Source: Deinococcus planocerae
GTDB taxonomy: Bacteria; Deinococcota; Deinococci; Deinococcales; Deinococcaceae
Direction of reading: 5' to 3'
Assembly (NCBI RefSeq): GCF_002869765.1
Contig: NZ_PNOR01000001.1
Location: 160,505 to 224,504 of the forward strand
DNA length: 64,000 nucleotides
The position numbers and the translations under genes were made by a program. Positions 1-7,533 of this stretch are shown in pieces. Position 1 is the stretch's first letter. Each line of letters starts with the position of its first letter. The notes beneath the pieces were generated by a model. The model had not been told where the DNA came from and made no database searches. It saw nothing but the letters and a program-made list of their open reading frames with translations.

Positions 1-135
1 GCAGATCACGACCAGCAAGGCCGTAATCAGCAGCCCCAGCAGCGCCCCGGGCTGGCGGGAGAAGCGGCGCCAGGCGGCAGAAGAGCGGCTGCGGGGCTTA
101 ATCTCCCGGGGCAACGTCGTGCGGTCTACGGTCAA
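1..135 (-). CDS. ABC transporter permease, DppC/OppC type (partial, N-terminus only)
   Basis: Only the first 45 codons lie in the window; the gene runs off the left edge. Reading leftward from a TTG at 135-133, with GGAGG six bases upstream, gives a basic leader (WRRFSRQP) followed by a hydrophobic stretch (GALLGLLITALLVVI). That is the usual start of the C-type permease of dipeptide/oligopeptide importers, where a positive cytoplasmic tail precedes the first membrane segment. The next gene to the right is on the same strand and encodes a proline iminopeptidase, so the two may share a transcript. The family call rests on one membrane segment only. Confidence 0.55.
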   Translation of the reverse strand, partial: MTVDRTTLPREIKPRSRSSAAWRRFSRQPGALLGLLITALLVVIC

Positions 136-186
136 GGGGAGCCTCCCTCCAGGTCGGGCGCGTTTCAGGGCGGGGCGCGCCCGACC

Positions 187-1101
187 TCAACCAGACGTTG
201 CCGTGGCAGGGCGGGCCTCCTCGACCTCGGCGAGAAACCCCTTGAGCGCCGTGAAGTACGTCTCCGGGTCGTCCCACATGCTCAGGTGGCTGCCGTTCTC
301 GCAGATGGACACGCGCGAGTTCGGGATGCGCCGCCCCATCTCCTCGATGTCGGCGGGGTCCATGGAGTCGTGGCGACCGACCGACAGCAGCGTCGGCACG
401 GTGAGGCGGTGCAGGTCCGCCCAGCGGTCCCAGTCCCTGAAAGTGCCGGTGACGACGAACTCGTTGGGCCCCTGCATGGTGTGGTAGACGGGCAGGGCGA
501 GGTGCTCGAACATCCGCGCCACCGGCCCGGGCCAGGGCACCACCCGGCAGATGTGCCGGTTGTAGAGCCCCGTCAGCAGCGCCTGGTATTCGGGGTCGTC
601 CAGCGTCCCCTCCGCCTCGTGGCGCTTCATGACCGCGACCTCTTCCGGGTCCATCCGGTCACGCAACTCGTTGATGTACCGCATATACGAGGCGATGCTG
701 GCGGTCATGTTGCTGACGATCAATCCGCGCAGATGCCGCCCGTACTTCAGGGCGTACTCGGTCCCGAGCATCCCGCCCCACGAGTTGCCGAACAGGTAGA
801 AGTCCTCCAGGCCCAGCCCGGCGCGCACCTGCTCGACCTCTTCCCGGAAGCGCTCCACCGTCCACAGACTGGGGTCGTCGGGCTGGTCGGAGTAATGCGA
901 GCCGAGCTGGTCGTAGTAGTAGAAGGTGTACTCGTCGGGCGAGAGCCAATTCTCGAAGCACTCGAAGTATTCGTGGGTGCAGCCGGGGCCGCCGTGCAGC
1001 AGCAGCAGGGTGACCGGGCCGTGCCCCACCCGCTTCGTCCAGACCCGGTAGCCTCCGTCCACGGTGATGTGCCGAACTTCCCCTTCAGATGGCTGAGTCA
1101 T
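187..1101 (-). CDS. pip: Proline iminopeptidase (alpha/beta hydrolase, S33)
   Basis: A 304-residue cytosolic serine peptidase expected to release N-terminal proline from short peptides. The S33 signature is clear: oxyanion motif HGGPG at residues 36-40, nucleophile elbow GNSWGG with Ser107, a candidate acid Asp in VGRHDSMDP and the catalytic His in NGSHLSMWDDP near the C-terminus. Length is normal for the family. It lies upstream of a peptide-type permease gene on the same strand, which fits use of imported proline-rich peptides. It is divergent from an Lrp/AsnC regulator, the likely controller. An amidase-type S33 enzyme of different specificity cannot be excluded. Confidence 0.85.
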   Translation of the reverse strand: MTQPSEGEVRHITVDGGYRVWTKRVGHGPVTLLLLHGGPGCTHEYFECFENWLSPDEYTFYYYDQLGSHYSDQPDDPSLWTVERFREEVEQVRAGLGLEDFYLFGNSWGGMLGTEYALKYGRHLRGLIVSNMTASIASYMRYINELRDRMDPEEVAVMKRHEAEGTLDDPEYQALLTGLYNRHICRVVPWPGPVARMFEHLALPVYHTMQGPNEFVVTGTFRDWDRWADLHRLTVPTLLSVGRHDSMDPADIEEMGRRIPNSRVSICENGSHLSMWDDPETYFTALKGFLAEVEEARPATATSG

Positions 1102-1250
1102 ACCAGCGCCTCACGGTCAGGTGAAAAAGACGGGCGGCCATGTCGCCCAGGGTAAGCAAACTGTGCTGATTTCGGCCCGAGGGTAACGTACATTTACTGC
1201 ACGGTCAAGCCGAGTAAAGCCAATTCACGAAAAGGAGCACCGCGAAGACG

Positions 1251-1742
1251 ATGACGATGAGACCCCTGGCGCCGCAGCTCGACGAGATCGACCGGACCCT
1301 CCTGGCCCTGCTTCAGGAAGACGCTTCTCTGAGCCATGTGGACCTCGCCCGGCAGGTGGGCCTCTCGGCCCCCGGCGTTCACAAGCGGCTCAAGCACCTG
1401 CGGCAGGGCGGCTACATCAAGAAGGTGGCCGCCGTCCTCGACCGGGCCAGGCTGGGGCTCGACCTGCTGTGCTTCCTGAAAGTCACCTTCCGGAGCAACC
1501 TGCGACCCGAGAACGTGGCGGAGCTGCAACGCTGCATTCAGGAGCTGCCCGAGGTGCTGGAGTGCTACACCGTCACCGGCTCCAGCGACGCCATCCTCAA
1601 GATCGCCGTGACCGACCACTTCGCCCTACGCGACTTCCTGCGCAGGCTCGCCGAGGGCCAGCAGGTGATCGAGCGCGCCGAGACCTGCATCGTCCTCGAA
1701 GAGTTCAAGGAGGGAGCGGAGCTGCCGCTGAGACCCGTGTGA
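1251..1742 (+). CDS. Lrp/AsnC family transcriptional regulator
   Basis: A 163-residue feast/famine regulator. The N-terminal winged HTH reads IDRTLLALLQEDASLSHVDL, then ARQVGLSAPGVHKRLKHL as recognition region. The C-terminal half carries the RAM-type fold, including the CYTVTGSSDAILKIAV segment, where such proteins bind amino-acid effectors and oligomerise. It starts at ATG 1251; a second ATG two codons later is also possible, and AAAGGAG lies about 14 bases upstream, which is long. It is divergent from the proline iminopeptidase gene across about 150 bp, so it probably controls that gene in response to an amino acid (inference). Confidence 0.9.
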   Translation: MTMRPLAPQLDEIDRTLLALLQEDASLSHVDLARQVGLSAPGVHKRLKHLRQGGYIKKVAAVLDRARLGLDLLCFLKVTFRSNLRPENVAELQRCIQELPEVLECYTVTGSSDAILKIAVTDHFALRDFLRRLAEGQQVIERAETCIVLEEFKEGAELPLRPV

Positions 1743-1783
1743 GCCCCGGCACCCGGTGCCCTCCGGACGAGCGGGAACGGCGG

Positions 1784-1960
1784 GTGCCGTGGTGGGACGG
1801 CCCCAACGTCGTCGTCCTGAACTTTCCCGGCGGCGCCCTGGGGGTCGTGACCGCCACCAACGGCGCGATTCCGGGACGCTGGATCCAGGAGTTCCAGGTG
1901 GTCGCCCGGCACCTGACCGCCGACTTCACCGACCACAACCACGCGACGTTCCACCACTGC
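1784..1960 (+). pseudogene. Remnant resembling the C-terminal domain of a Gfo/Idh/MocA oxidoreductase
   Basis: In the frame beginning at 1743 the translation contains VVVLNFPGGALGVVTATNGA, then an IPGRWIQEF stretch. This recalls the beta-sheet segment of Gfo/Idh/MocA sugar oxidoreductases, where a hydrophobic strand is followed by a GALG motif. The frame has no plausible start, no NAD-binding half and ends at a TGA around 2017. I read it as a leftover piece of a lost gene. The family match is by eye and modest. Confidence 0.35.
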
Positions 1961-2080
1961 ACGACGATCAGCGTCGTGCGGGTGTGCAGGCGTGGTCGCG
2001 GTGCCCCTTCATGTTGAGGGGCAAAACCACCCCCGCAACTCAACTCCGACCGCTCTCTTGACGGCTTCTCGCTCCGCTCG

Positions 2081-2121
2081 GGCCGAAAGGGTTGCGGGTG
2101 TCACCCGCAACTCTTTCGGCC
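2081..2121. repeat. Near-perfect 41-bp palindrome
   Basis: Two 20-bp arms (2081-2100 and 2102-2121) surround one central base. The arms are GGCCGAAAGG-GTTGCGGGTG and CACCCGCAAC-TCTTTCGGCC. The only departure is a G facing a T, which would pair as G-U in RNA. No T-run follows, so it is not a standard intrinsic terminator. It lies in the non-coding stretch between the Lrp gene and the SDR gene. Confidence 0.8.
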
Positions 2122-2374
2122 ACCGCTGTGACAGCAGACGGACAGGTTGAGGGCCTGTGTCTCAGGTCGTTCCAGCCGAGCGGACCCGATGAGGCGGATG
2201 ACCGTCCGTCCAGTCACGGGGCCACGGCTCTGGGTGGGGCGGGCCTGGCCGGGTTCCGATACCGGCCACCCAGGCGACAACCCGACGACGTGGGATGGGT
2301 GTGGAAGTGGGGGAGGCAGGAGACCGGGTGTGGGCCACCCGACCTCCGGGAGGACGAGGCCCCACAATAGGGGC

Positions 2375-3130
2375 ATGCTGGATTTGACGGGCAAGGTCAT
2401 TCTCGTGACGGGCGGCTCCCGCGGCATCGGCGCCGCCACCGTCCGCATCCTGGCCGCCGCGGGGGCGCAGGTCGTCGTGCACTACGGCCAGAGTGGGACC
2501 GAGGCGCAGATGATCGCGCAGGACCTCGGGCCGGACCGGGCCGTCGCCCTCGGGGCGGACCTCTCCCAACCCGGCGCGGCGGCCCAGCTCTTCCGGGAAG
2601 CTGCCGCCTGGCGCGGACGCATCGACGTGCTGGTGAACAACGCGGGCATCGCGCCCCTCGTGACGGTGGACGAGCCTGCGCAGGCGTGGGCCGACACCTG
2701 GTCGCGCACCTTGCAGGTGAACCTGATGGCCGTCGCCGACCTGTGCCGCGAGGCGATCTTGCACTTCCGGGAGCGGGGCGGCGGCACCATCGTCAACGTG
2801 GCGAGCCGCGCCGCCTTCCGCGGGGACAATCCCGAGGCGATGCACTACGCGGCCTCCAAGGGCGGGGTGATCGCGCTGACCCGCTCCATCGCGCGGGGGT
2901 ACGCCCGGGAGAACATCCTGGCCTACGCGGTGGCTCCCGGGTGGGTGCGCACCGACATGGCGTCCGGGTACCTGCGCGAGCACGCCGCCGACATCGCCCG
3001 GGACATCCCGCTGGGGGACGTGGCCCCTCCCGAGGAGGTGGCGAACACGGTGGCCTTTTTGGCCTCGGGGCTGGCCCGGCACATGACCGGGGCGACCCTG
3101 GACCTCAACGGCGCCTCCTACGTCCGCTGA
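2375..3130 (+). CDS. SDR family NAD(P)-dependent oxidoreductase
   Basis: A 251-residue short-chain dehydrogenase/reductase close to 3-oxoacyl-ACP reductases in appearance. It has the cofactor motif TGGSRGIG at residues 12-19, NNAG in the middle, a conserved Ser in VASRAAF, and the catalytic YxxxK as YAASK. The C-terminal part has VAPGWVRTDM and ends in the usual DLNGA-type strand. I start it at ATG 2375 because the SDR fold begins there; the frame is open further upstream, but that part looks non-coding. There is no good ribosome site. A CACAAT box six bases ahead may indicate a leaderless message. The substrate cannot be told. Confidence 0.88.
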   Translation: MLDLTGKVILVTGGSRGIGAATVRILAAAGAQVVVHYGQSGTEAQMIAQDLGPDRAVALGADLSQPGAAAQLFREAAAWRGRIDVLVNNAGIAPLVTVDEPAQAWADTWSRTLQVNLMAVADLCREAILHFRERGGGTIVNVASRAAFRGDNPEAMHYAASKGGVIALTRSIARGYARENILAYAVAPGWVRTDMASGYLREHAADIARDIPLGDVAPPEEVANTVAFLASGLARHMTGATLDLNGASYVR

Positions 3131-3492
3131 GGCGGGGCGACTCCCCGGACTCAAGCAGGGTGTAAGGGGGAGACCCTCGGTCAGGACGGCAGGAAGCGGC
3201 CCCCTCGCGGGGTCCGGCTGGGCGGCGTCGGCCTCCAGCCCAGAAGGGCCGCCTGGACGGATCGCACGACGCCGCGGCCTCACCGCTCCGTCGGCTGGAC
3301 GGTCCGGGGGTGGAAGCTCCGGCCCACCTGGACGCGTTCCGCCAGGGCAGCCTGGGCACTTCACACCGTGCTCCTCATTCAGGGACGGTGGGCACGGCAG
3401 TCAGGGCGGCGCACCCAGGCTCACTCCCTGGCTCCAGCCCGGCACGCACAAGCCACGCCCCATCACTACCGACGCCGGCGCGCTCCCCGCCC

Positions 3493-3681
3493 CTAATCCG
3501 TGACCTCCAGCACCCCCTCATCTCGCATCTCCCGCAGCACAGGGCGAATGAGGTCGAGGATCGTCAACGGCGCGACGATCAGAAGCTCCCTGCCATCCCC
3601 GGTCAGCGCCTGGTGGTAACGGCCAACGGGTTCGGCCATGGCGGGTGGGGTCCCGGTCACGCCCGTGGGCTGGAATCGCAA
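3493..3681 (-). CDS. Possible small hypothetical protein (62 aa)
   Basis: From a TTG start the frame encodes 62 residues. The C-terminal half looks like a genuine protein: GDGRELLIVAPLTILDLIRP followed by a charged helix ending in VLEVTD. There is no clear ribosome site and no partner gene. I do not recognise the family. It could equally be the surviving end of a lost gene. Confidence 0.3.
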   Translation of the reverse strand: MRFQPTGVTGTPPAMAEPVGRYHQALTGDGRELLIVAPLTILDLIRPVLREMRDEGVLEVTD

Positions 3682-3714
3682 CCTCGCCCTACCCTCTGAG
3701 GTGCGCTCGACGAT

Positions 3715-3744
3715 TGCCGTTCATTCGGGTGCCGTTCATTCGGG
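3715..3744. repeat. Perfect tandem duplication of a 15-bp unit
   Basis: The unit TGCCGTTCATTCGGG occurs twice without a gap, at 3715-3729 and 3730-3744, in non-coding sequence. It is most simply a replication-slippage duplication. Confidence 0.85.
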
Positions 3745-4232
3745 GACGTGCCTCCCGGAGACGGTCCCGCCTGCCCATGCCGCACGCCGCCTTCTTGGCT
3801 GATGAATGAGATGATCTAGCCGGAGCGGGAGAACCTTGGAAGGGGAGAGCGGCGCTTGATCCACTTCCCTCTCGTGGCCGCTTGCCCGGTTTCGCCCGCA
3901 GCCAGAGCTCTTGGAGCGCGGGCGGGGTCTCCTCCCGACCCTGTGCCGAGGGAGGCGGAGGCCAAGAGGACCTGTCCTGACGCCGGGAAAGAGGAACCCT
4001 CAAGCGGCGCCGGGTTCCTGCCCACGGCCAGAGTCTCCCGGAGACGCGCTTCGATGCGTGCTGGCAGCCACCCGGGCGAACGGCTCGGCAAGTTCCTCGC
4101 AGCACACCACACCTGCCGTTTGGCTGGTGTCTTGAGCTGGGTGCCTCGCCCGGCGTAACATCGTGACCCGCCCAAGCCCTTCGCCCTTCACCTGCTCCGG
4201 TCCGCGCTGGCCGGACTCCTCGGGAGGTTCGA

Positions 4233-5741
4233 ATGAAGGCGTTCAAATCCCTGCTCGTCACGGCCCTGCTCGCCGCCGCGGGGTCCTCGCTCGCGCAGGG
4301 CGGCACCCTCACGGTCGCCACCGCGCAGGACCCGCAGAGCTGGGACCCCATCGACACCTTCCTGGTCGCGTGGGGGACCGTCGCCCACAACCTCTACGAC
4401 GGGCTGATCATCCGCACGCCGGATCTCAAGCTGCAACCCGGTCTCGCCACCAAGTGGACGTCCCTGAACGGCAACAAGACCCTGCGCTTCACCCTGCGCC
4501 AGGGGGTGAAGTTCCACAACGGGGAGCCCTTCAACGCGGGCGCCGTGAAGTTCACCTTCGACCGGCTGCTGGGCCCCGAGGGCAAGAAGGGCCCGCAGCA
4601 GGCGAACTACAACTCGATCAAGCAGGTGAAGGTCGTGGGGCCCTACACCGTGGACTTCATCCTGTCGCAGGCGGACCCGGTGCTGCTCACGAAGCTCGCC
4701 GGGTACGGCGCGATGATCGTGCCCCCCCGCTACATCAAGGAAAAAGGCGACGCCTACTTCAACTCGCACCCGGTCGGGACGGGCCCCTTCAGCTTCGTGT
4801 CCTACAAGAACGGGGAATCCATCAAGCTCCAGGCCTTCAAGGGGTACTGGGGCGGCGCGCCGAAGCTGGCGGGCGTCACCTACCGCTTCATCGAGGAACC
4901 CGCGACCCGCGTGGCCGAGTTGCAGGCGGGCCGGGTCGACATCGCCGCCGCCATCCCGGTCGCCCAGGCCGCGACGGTGAAGGGCAACCCCAACCTCACC
5001 CTCCAGGCGGTGCCCAGCCCCACCGTGCAGGCCCTGCGGCTGAACGTCAGCCACGGCCCCACCAGCGACCTGCGGGTGCGTCAGGCACTCAACCACGCGG
5101 TGGACCGCGACGCGATCATCAAGAGCATCCTCCAGGGGTACGCCAGCCCCATCGCGTCCATGCAGTCCTCGAAGTCCTTCGGGTACGACCCGAACCTCAA
5201 GGCGTACCCCTACGACCCCGCCAAGGCGAAGCAACTCCTCCAGGCGGCGGGCGTGAAGCCGGGCACGACGGTCGGGATCGACTTCATCGGCACGGACGCG
5301 GTGTTCCGCGAGGTCGCGCAGGCCGTGGCAGGCTACTTTCAGGTGCTGGGCCTCAAGCCCGAACTCAAGACGTACGAGACGAACACCTTTTACAGCGACA
5401 TCATCCCCAAGAACAAGACCACGAACGCCTACCAGATGGGGTGGGGCGGCTGGACCTTCGACTTCGACAACACCGCCTACCTGCTCTACCGCAGCGGCCA
5501 GTTCTGGAACCCCGACTACAAGAGTAAGGAACTCGACGCCCTGCTCGACAAGCAGCACAACCTGAGCGATCAGAAGCAGCGCCTGACGATCCTGCGCCAG
5601 ATCGCCAAGTACACCCGTGACCAGGCCATCGACATCCCCCTCTACAACCAGCAGGACCTGTGGGGGGTGAGCAAGCGGGTGCAGGGCTTCCGGGCCCCCA
5701 GCGACAGCCTGTTGCGCCTGAATACCGTCAGCGTGAAGTGA
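4233..5741 (+). CDS. Peptide-type ABC transporter substrate-binding protein (SBP family 5)
   Basis: A 502-residue exported binding protein of the DppA/OppA class. A signal peptide (MKAFKSLLVTALLAAAGSSL, then AQG) leads into mature sequence with the family landmarks: an N-terminal strand TLTVATAQDPQSWDP, the FTLRQGVKFHNGEPFNAGAV region and the PVGTGPF motif. There is no lipobox cysteine, so it may be periplasmic or held by the uncleaved leader. The start at ATG 4233 is supported by GGGAGG five bases upstream. It opens an operon with two permeases and an M14 peptidase-like gene, suggesting peptides or acyl-amino acids as cargo. Confidence 0.92.
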   Translation: MKAFKSLLVTALLAAAGSSLAQGGTLTVATAQDPQSWDPIDTFLVAWGTVAHNLYDGLIIRTPDLKLQPGLATKWTSLNGNKTLRFTLRQGVKFHNGEPFNAGAVKFTFDRLLGPEGKKGPQQANYNSIKQVKVVGPYTVDFILSQADPVLLTKLAGYGAMIVPPRYIKEKGDAYFNSHPVGTGPFSFVSYKNGESIKLQAFKGYWGGAPKLAGVTYRFIEEPATRVAELQAGRVDIAAAIPVAQAATVKGNPNLTLQAVPSPTVQALRLNVSHGPTSDLRVRQALNHAVDRDAIIKSILQGYASPIASMQSSKSFGYDPNLKAYPYDPAKAKQLLQAAGVKPGTTVGIDFIGTDAVFREVAQAVAGYFQVLGLKPELKTYETNTFYSDIIPKNKTTNAYQMGWGGWTFDFDNTAYLLYRSGQFWNPDYKSKELDALLDKQHNLSDQKQRLTILRQIAKYTRDQAIDIPLYNQQDLWGVSKRVQGFRAPSDSLLRLNTVSVK

Positions 5742-5744
5742 GGC

Positions 5745-6668
5745 ATGGCCCGCTACCTCGTCTTGCAGCTCTCCCAGGCCCTGCTGGTCGTGGTGTTCGT
5801 GACGCTGGTCGTCGCGGTCATGCTGCGCTTCTCGGGCGACCCGGCGGTGGCGCAGTTCCAGGGCGCCTCGGCCCCCACCGCCGAGCAGCTCCGGGAAATT
5901 CGGGAGGCGCTCGGCCTCAACCAGCCCTTTCTGGTGCAGTACGGCCACTTCCTGGGCGGCCTCTTCACGGGGAACCTCGGCACCAGCTTCCGGGGCGACA
6001 CCCCGGTCGGGTCCCTGATCCGGGACGCGATGCCTCCCACCCTGCTGCTGGCGCTGTGCTCGCTGCTGATCTCGGTCGCCATCTCCCTGCCGCTGGGGGT
6101 CTACTCCGCCGTGCACCGGGGCGGCTGGGCGGACCAACTGATCCGCTTCGTCTCGCTGTTCGGCCTGTCGTTCCCGAACTTCTGGCTGGGGATCATGCTG
6201 GTGCTGATCTTCGGCGTGACCCTGCGCTGGCTGCCCGCCTCCGGCTACGAGACGCCCGCGTCCCTGGTCTTGCCGAGCGTCACCCTGGGCCTGATCCTGA
6301 CCTCCACGACGGTTCGGCTGTTGCGCGCCGCGCTGCTGGACGTGCTGGGCAGCCAGTACGTCACCGTGGCGCGCAGCAAGGGCCTTTCCGAGCGCCGGGT
6401 GCTGTACAAGCACGCCCTGCGCAACACCGCCATTCCCGTGGTCACCTTCATCGGCCTGCAATTCGGGGGGCTGATCGGCGGGGGGGTCATCGTCGAGCAG
6501 GTCTTCGCGTGGCCGGGGCTGGGCTCGCTGGCCCTGCAAGCCATCGCCAACCGGGACTACCCGGTGCTTCAGGGCACCGTGACGGTCCTGGCGATCATCG
6601 TCGTGCTCGTCAACCTGCTGGTGGACCTGTCGTACGGGTTGTTCGACCCGCGCGTCCGCATGGAGTGA
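5745..6668 (+). CDS. ABC transporter permease, DppB type
   Basis: A 307-residue inner-membrane permease with about six membrane segments. The N-terminus (ARYLVLQLSQALLVVVFVTL) and the loop with LGLNQPFLVQYGHFLGGL are typical of the B-type subunit of dipeptide importers. The coupling (EAA) loop appears as VARSKGLSERRVLYKHALRN, followed by VEQVFAWPGLG. It begins three bases after the binding-protein stop, and the C-type permease follows one base after its own stop, so the three are probably translated together. No ATPase gene follows. Confidence 0.93.
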   Translation: MARYLVLQLSQALLVVVFVTLVVAVMLRFSGDPAVAQFQGASAPTAEQLREIREALGLNQPFLVQYGHFLGGLFTGNLGTSFRGDTPVGSLIRDAMPPTLLLALCSLLISVAISLPLGVYSAVHRGGWADQLIRFVSLFGLSFPNFWLGIMLVLIFGVTLRWLPASGYETPASLVLPSVTLGLILTSTTVRLLRAALLDVLGSQYVTVARSKGLSERRVLYKHALRNTAIPVVTFIGLQFGGLIGGGVIVEQVFAWPGLGSLALQAIANRDYPVLQGTVTVLAIIVVLVNLLVDLSYGLFDPRVRME

Positions 6669-6669
6669 C

Positions 6670-7533
6670 ATGACCCACCCTCCCGCCGCCGCCCCCCGCG
6701 CCCGCCGACCGCCGCTGCGCTGGACGCCCGACCTGCTGTTCGGCGCGCTGCTCACCGGCGGGGTGGTGCTGCTGGTGCTGCTCGCCAACGTGCTCTTTCC
6801 GGTCGGGACGGACGCGATGGACCTCGCCGCGCGCCTGAAGCCCCCGACCCTCACCGGCCCGCACCCCCTGGGCACCGACCCCATCGGGCGGGACGTGCTG
6901 GCCCGGGTGGTCTACGGCGGGCGCATCTCCCTGATCGTCGGGGTGGTGTCGGTAGCCCTCTCCGCCAGCATCGGCAGCCTGCTGGGCCTGCTGGCCGGGT
7001 ACTACCGCGGCACGCTGGACGCCGTGGTGATGCGCCTCGCGGACGTGCAGCTCGCCTTTCCCTTCATCCTGCTGGCGATCACCGTCATCGCCATCGTCGG
7101 CCCCGGCCTGTGGAACCTGATCGCCGTGATGGTCGTGTCGCAGTGGGCGCTGTACGCCCGGCTCGTGCGCGGTCAGGTGCTGTCGCTGCGGGAGCGGGAG
7201 TACGTCCAGGCCGCGCACGCGCTGGGGGCCAACCACGCGCGCCTGATGTTTCGGCACATCGTCCCGAACGCCATCGGGCCGCTCATCGTCCTGGCGACCC
7301 TGAACGTCGCCAACAACATCCTGCTGGAGTCCGGCCTGACGTTCCTGGGGCTGGGCGTGGACCCGCAGGTGCCGTCCTGGGGCGGGATGCTCGCGGATGG
7401 GCGCACGTACCTGCAAACCGCGTGGTGGGTGTCGGTGTTCCCGGGCGTGGCGATCACCCTCACGGTCCTGGGCTTCAACCTGCTGGGCGATTGGCTGCGC
7501 GACCGCCTCGACCCGCACGGAAGGCGGAGGTGA
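6670..7533 (+). CDS. ABC transporter permease, DppC type
   Basis: A 287-residue membrane subunit pairing with the preceding DppB-type protein. It shows the C-subunit hallmarks: a short basic leader, first membrane helix, periplasmic motif HPLGTDPIGRDVLARVVYGG, the EAA loop with YVQAAHALGANHARLMFRHI, and the late motif ESGLTFLGLGVDPQVPSWGG. Its TGA stop overlaps the GTG start proposed for the next gene, so translation is probably coupled. The missing ATPases must be supplied by genes elsewhere. Confidence 0.93.
   Translation: MTHPPAAAPRARRPPLRWTPDLLFGALLTGGVVLLVLLANVLFPVGTDAMDLAARLKPPTLTGPHPLGTDPIGRDVLARVVYGGRISLIVGVVSVALSASIGSLLGLLAGYYRGTLDAVVMRLADVQLAFPFILLAITVIAIVGPGLWNLIAVMVVSQWALYARLVRGQVLSLREREYVQAAHALGANHARLMFRHIVPNAIGPLIVLATLNVANNILLESGLTFLGLGVDPQVPSWGGMLADGRTYLQTAWWVSVFPGVAITLTVLGFNLLGDWLRDRLDPHGRRR

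Larger units (their letters stand above)
3131..4232. other. 1.1-kb stretch with little recognisable coding content
   Basis: Apart from one weak small ORF (3493-3681) and a perfect tandem repeat of a 15-mer (3715-3744), I see no supported gene here. Frames open on both strands are rich in Arg, Pro and Gly and resemble shadow translation. The right end holds the ribosome site GGGAGG of the following binding-protein gene. Confidence 0.5.

Noticed and set aside
4225..4235. GGTTCGAAT as a tRNA T-loop
   Set aside because: It is the ribosome site and start of the binding-protein gene, and no acceptor stem or anticodon arm surrounds it.
4188..6884. 898-codon open frame on the minus strand
   Set aside because: It lies opposite three clear transporter genes. 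Its translation is dominated by Arg, Gly, Val and His with no domain, as expected from the complement of high-GC codons.
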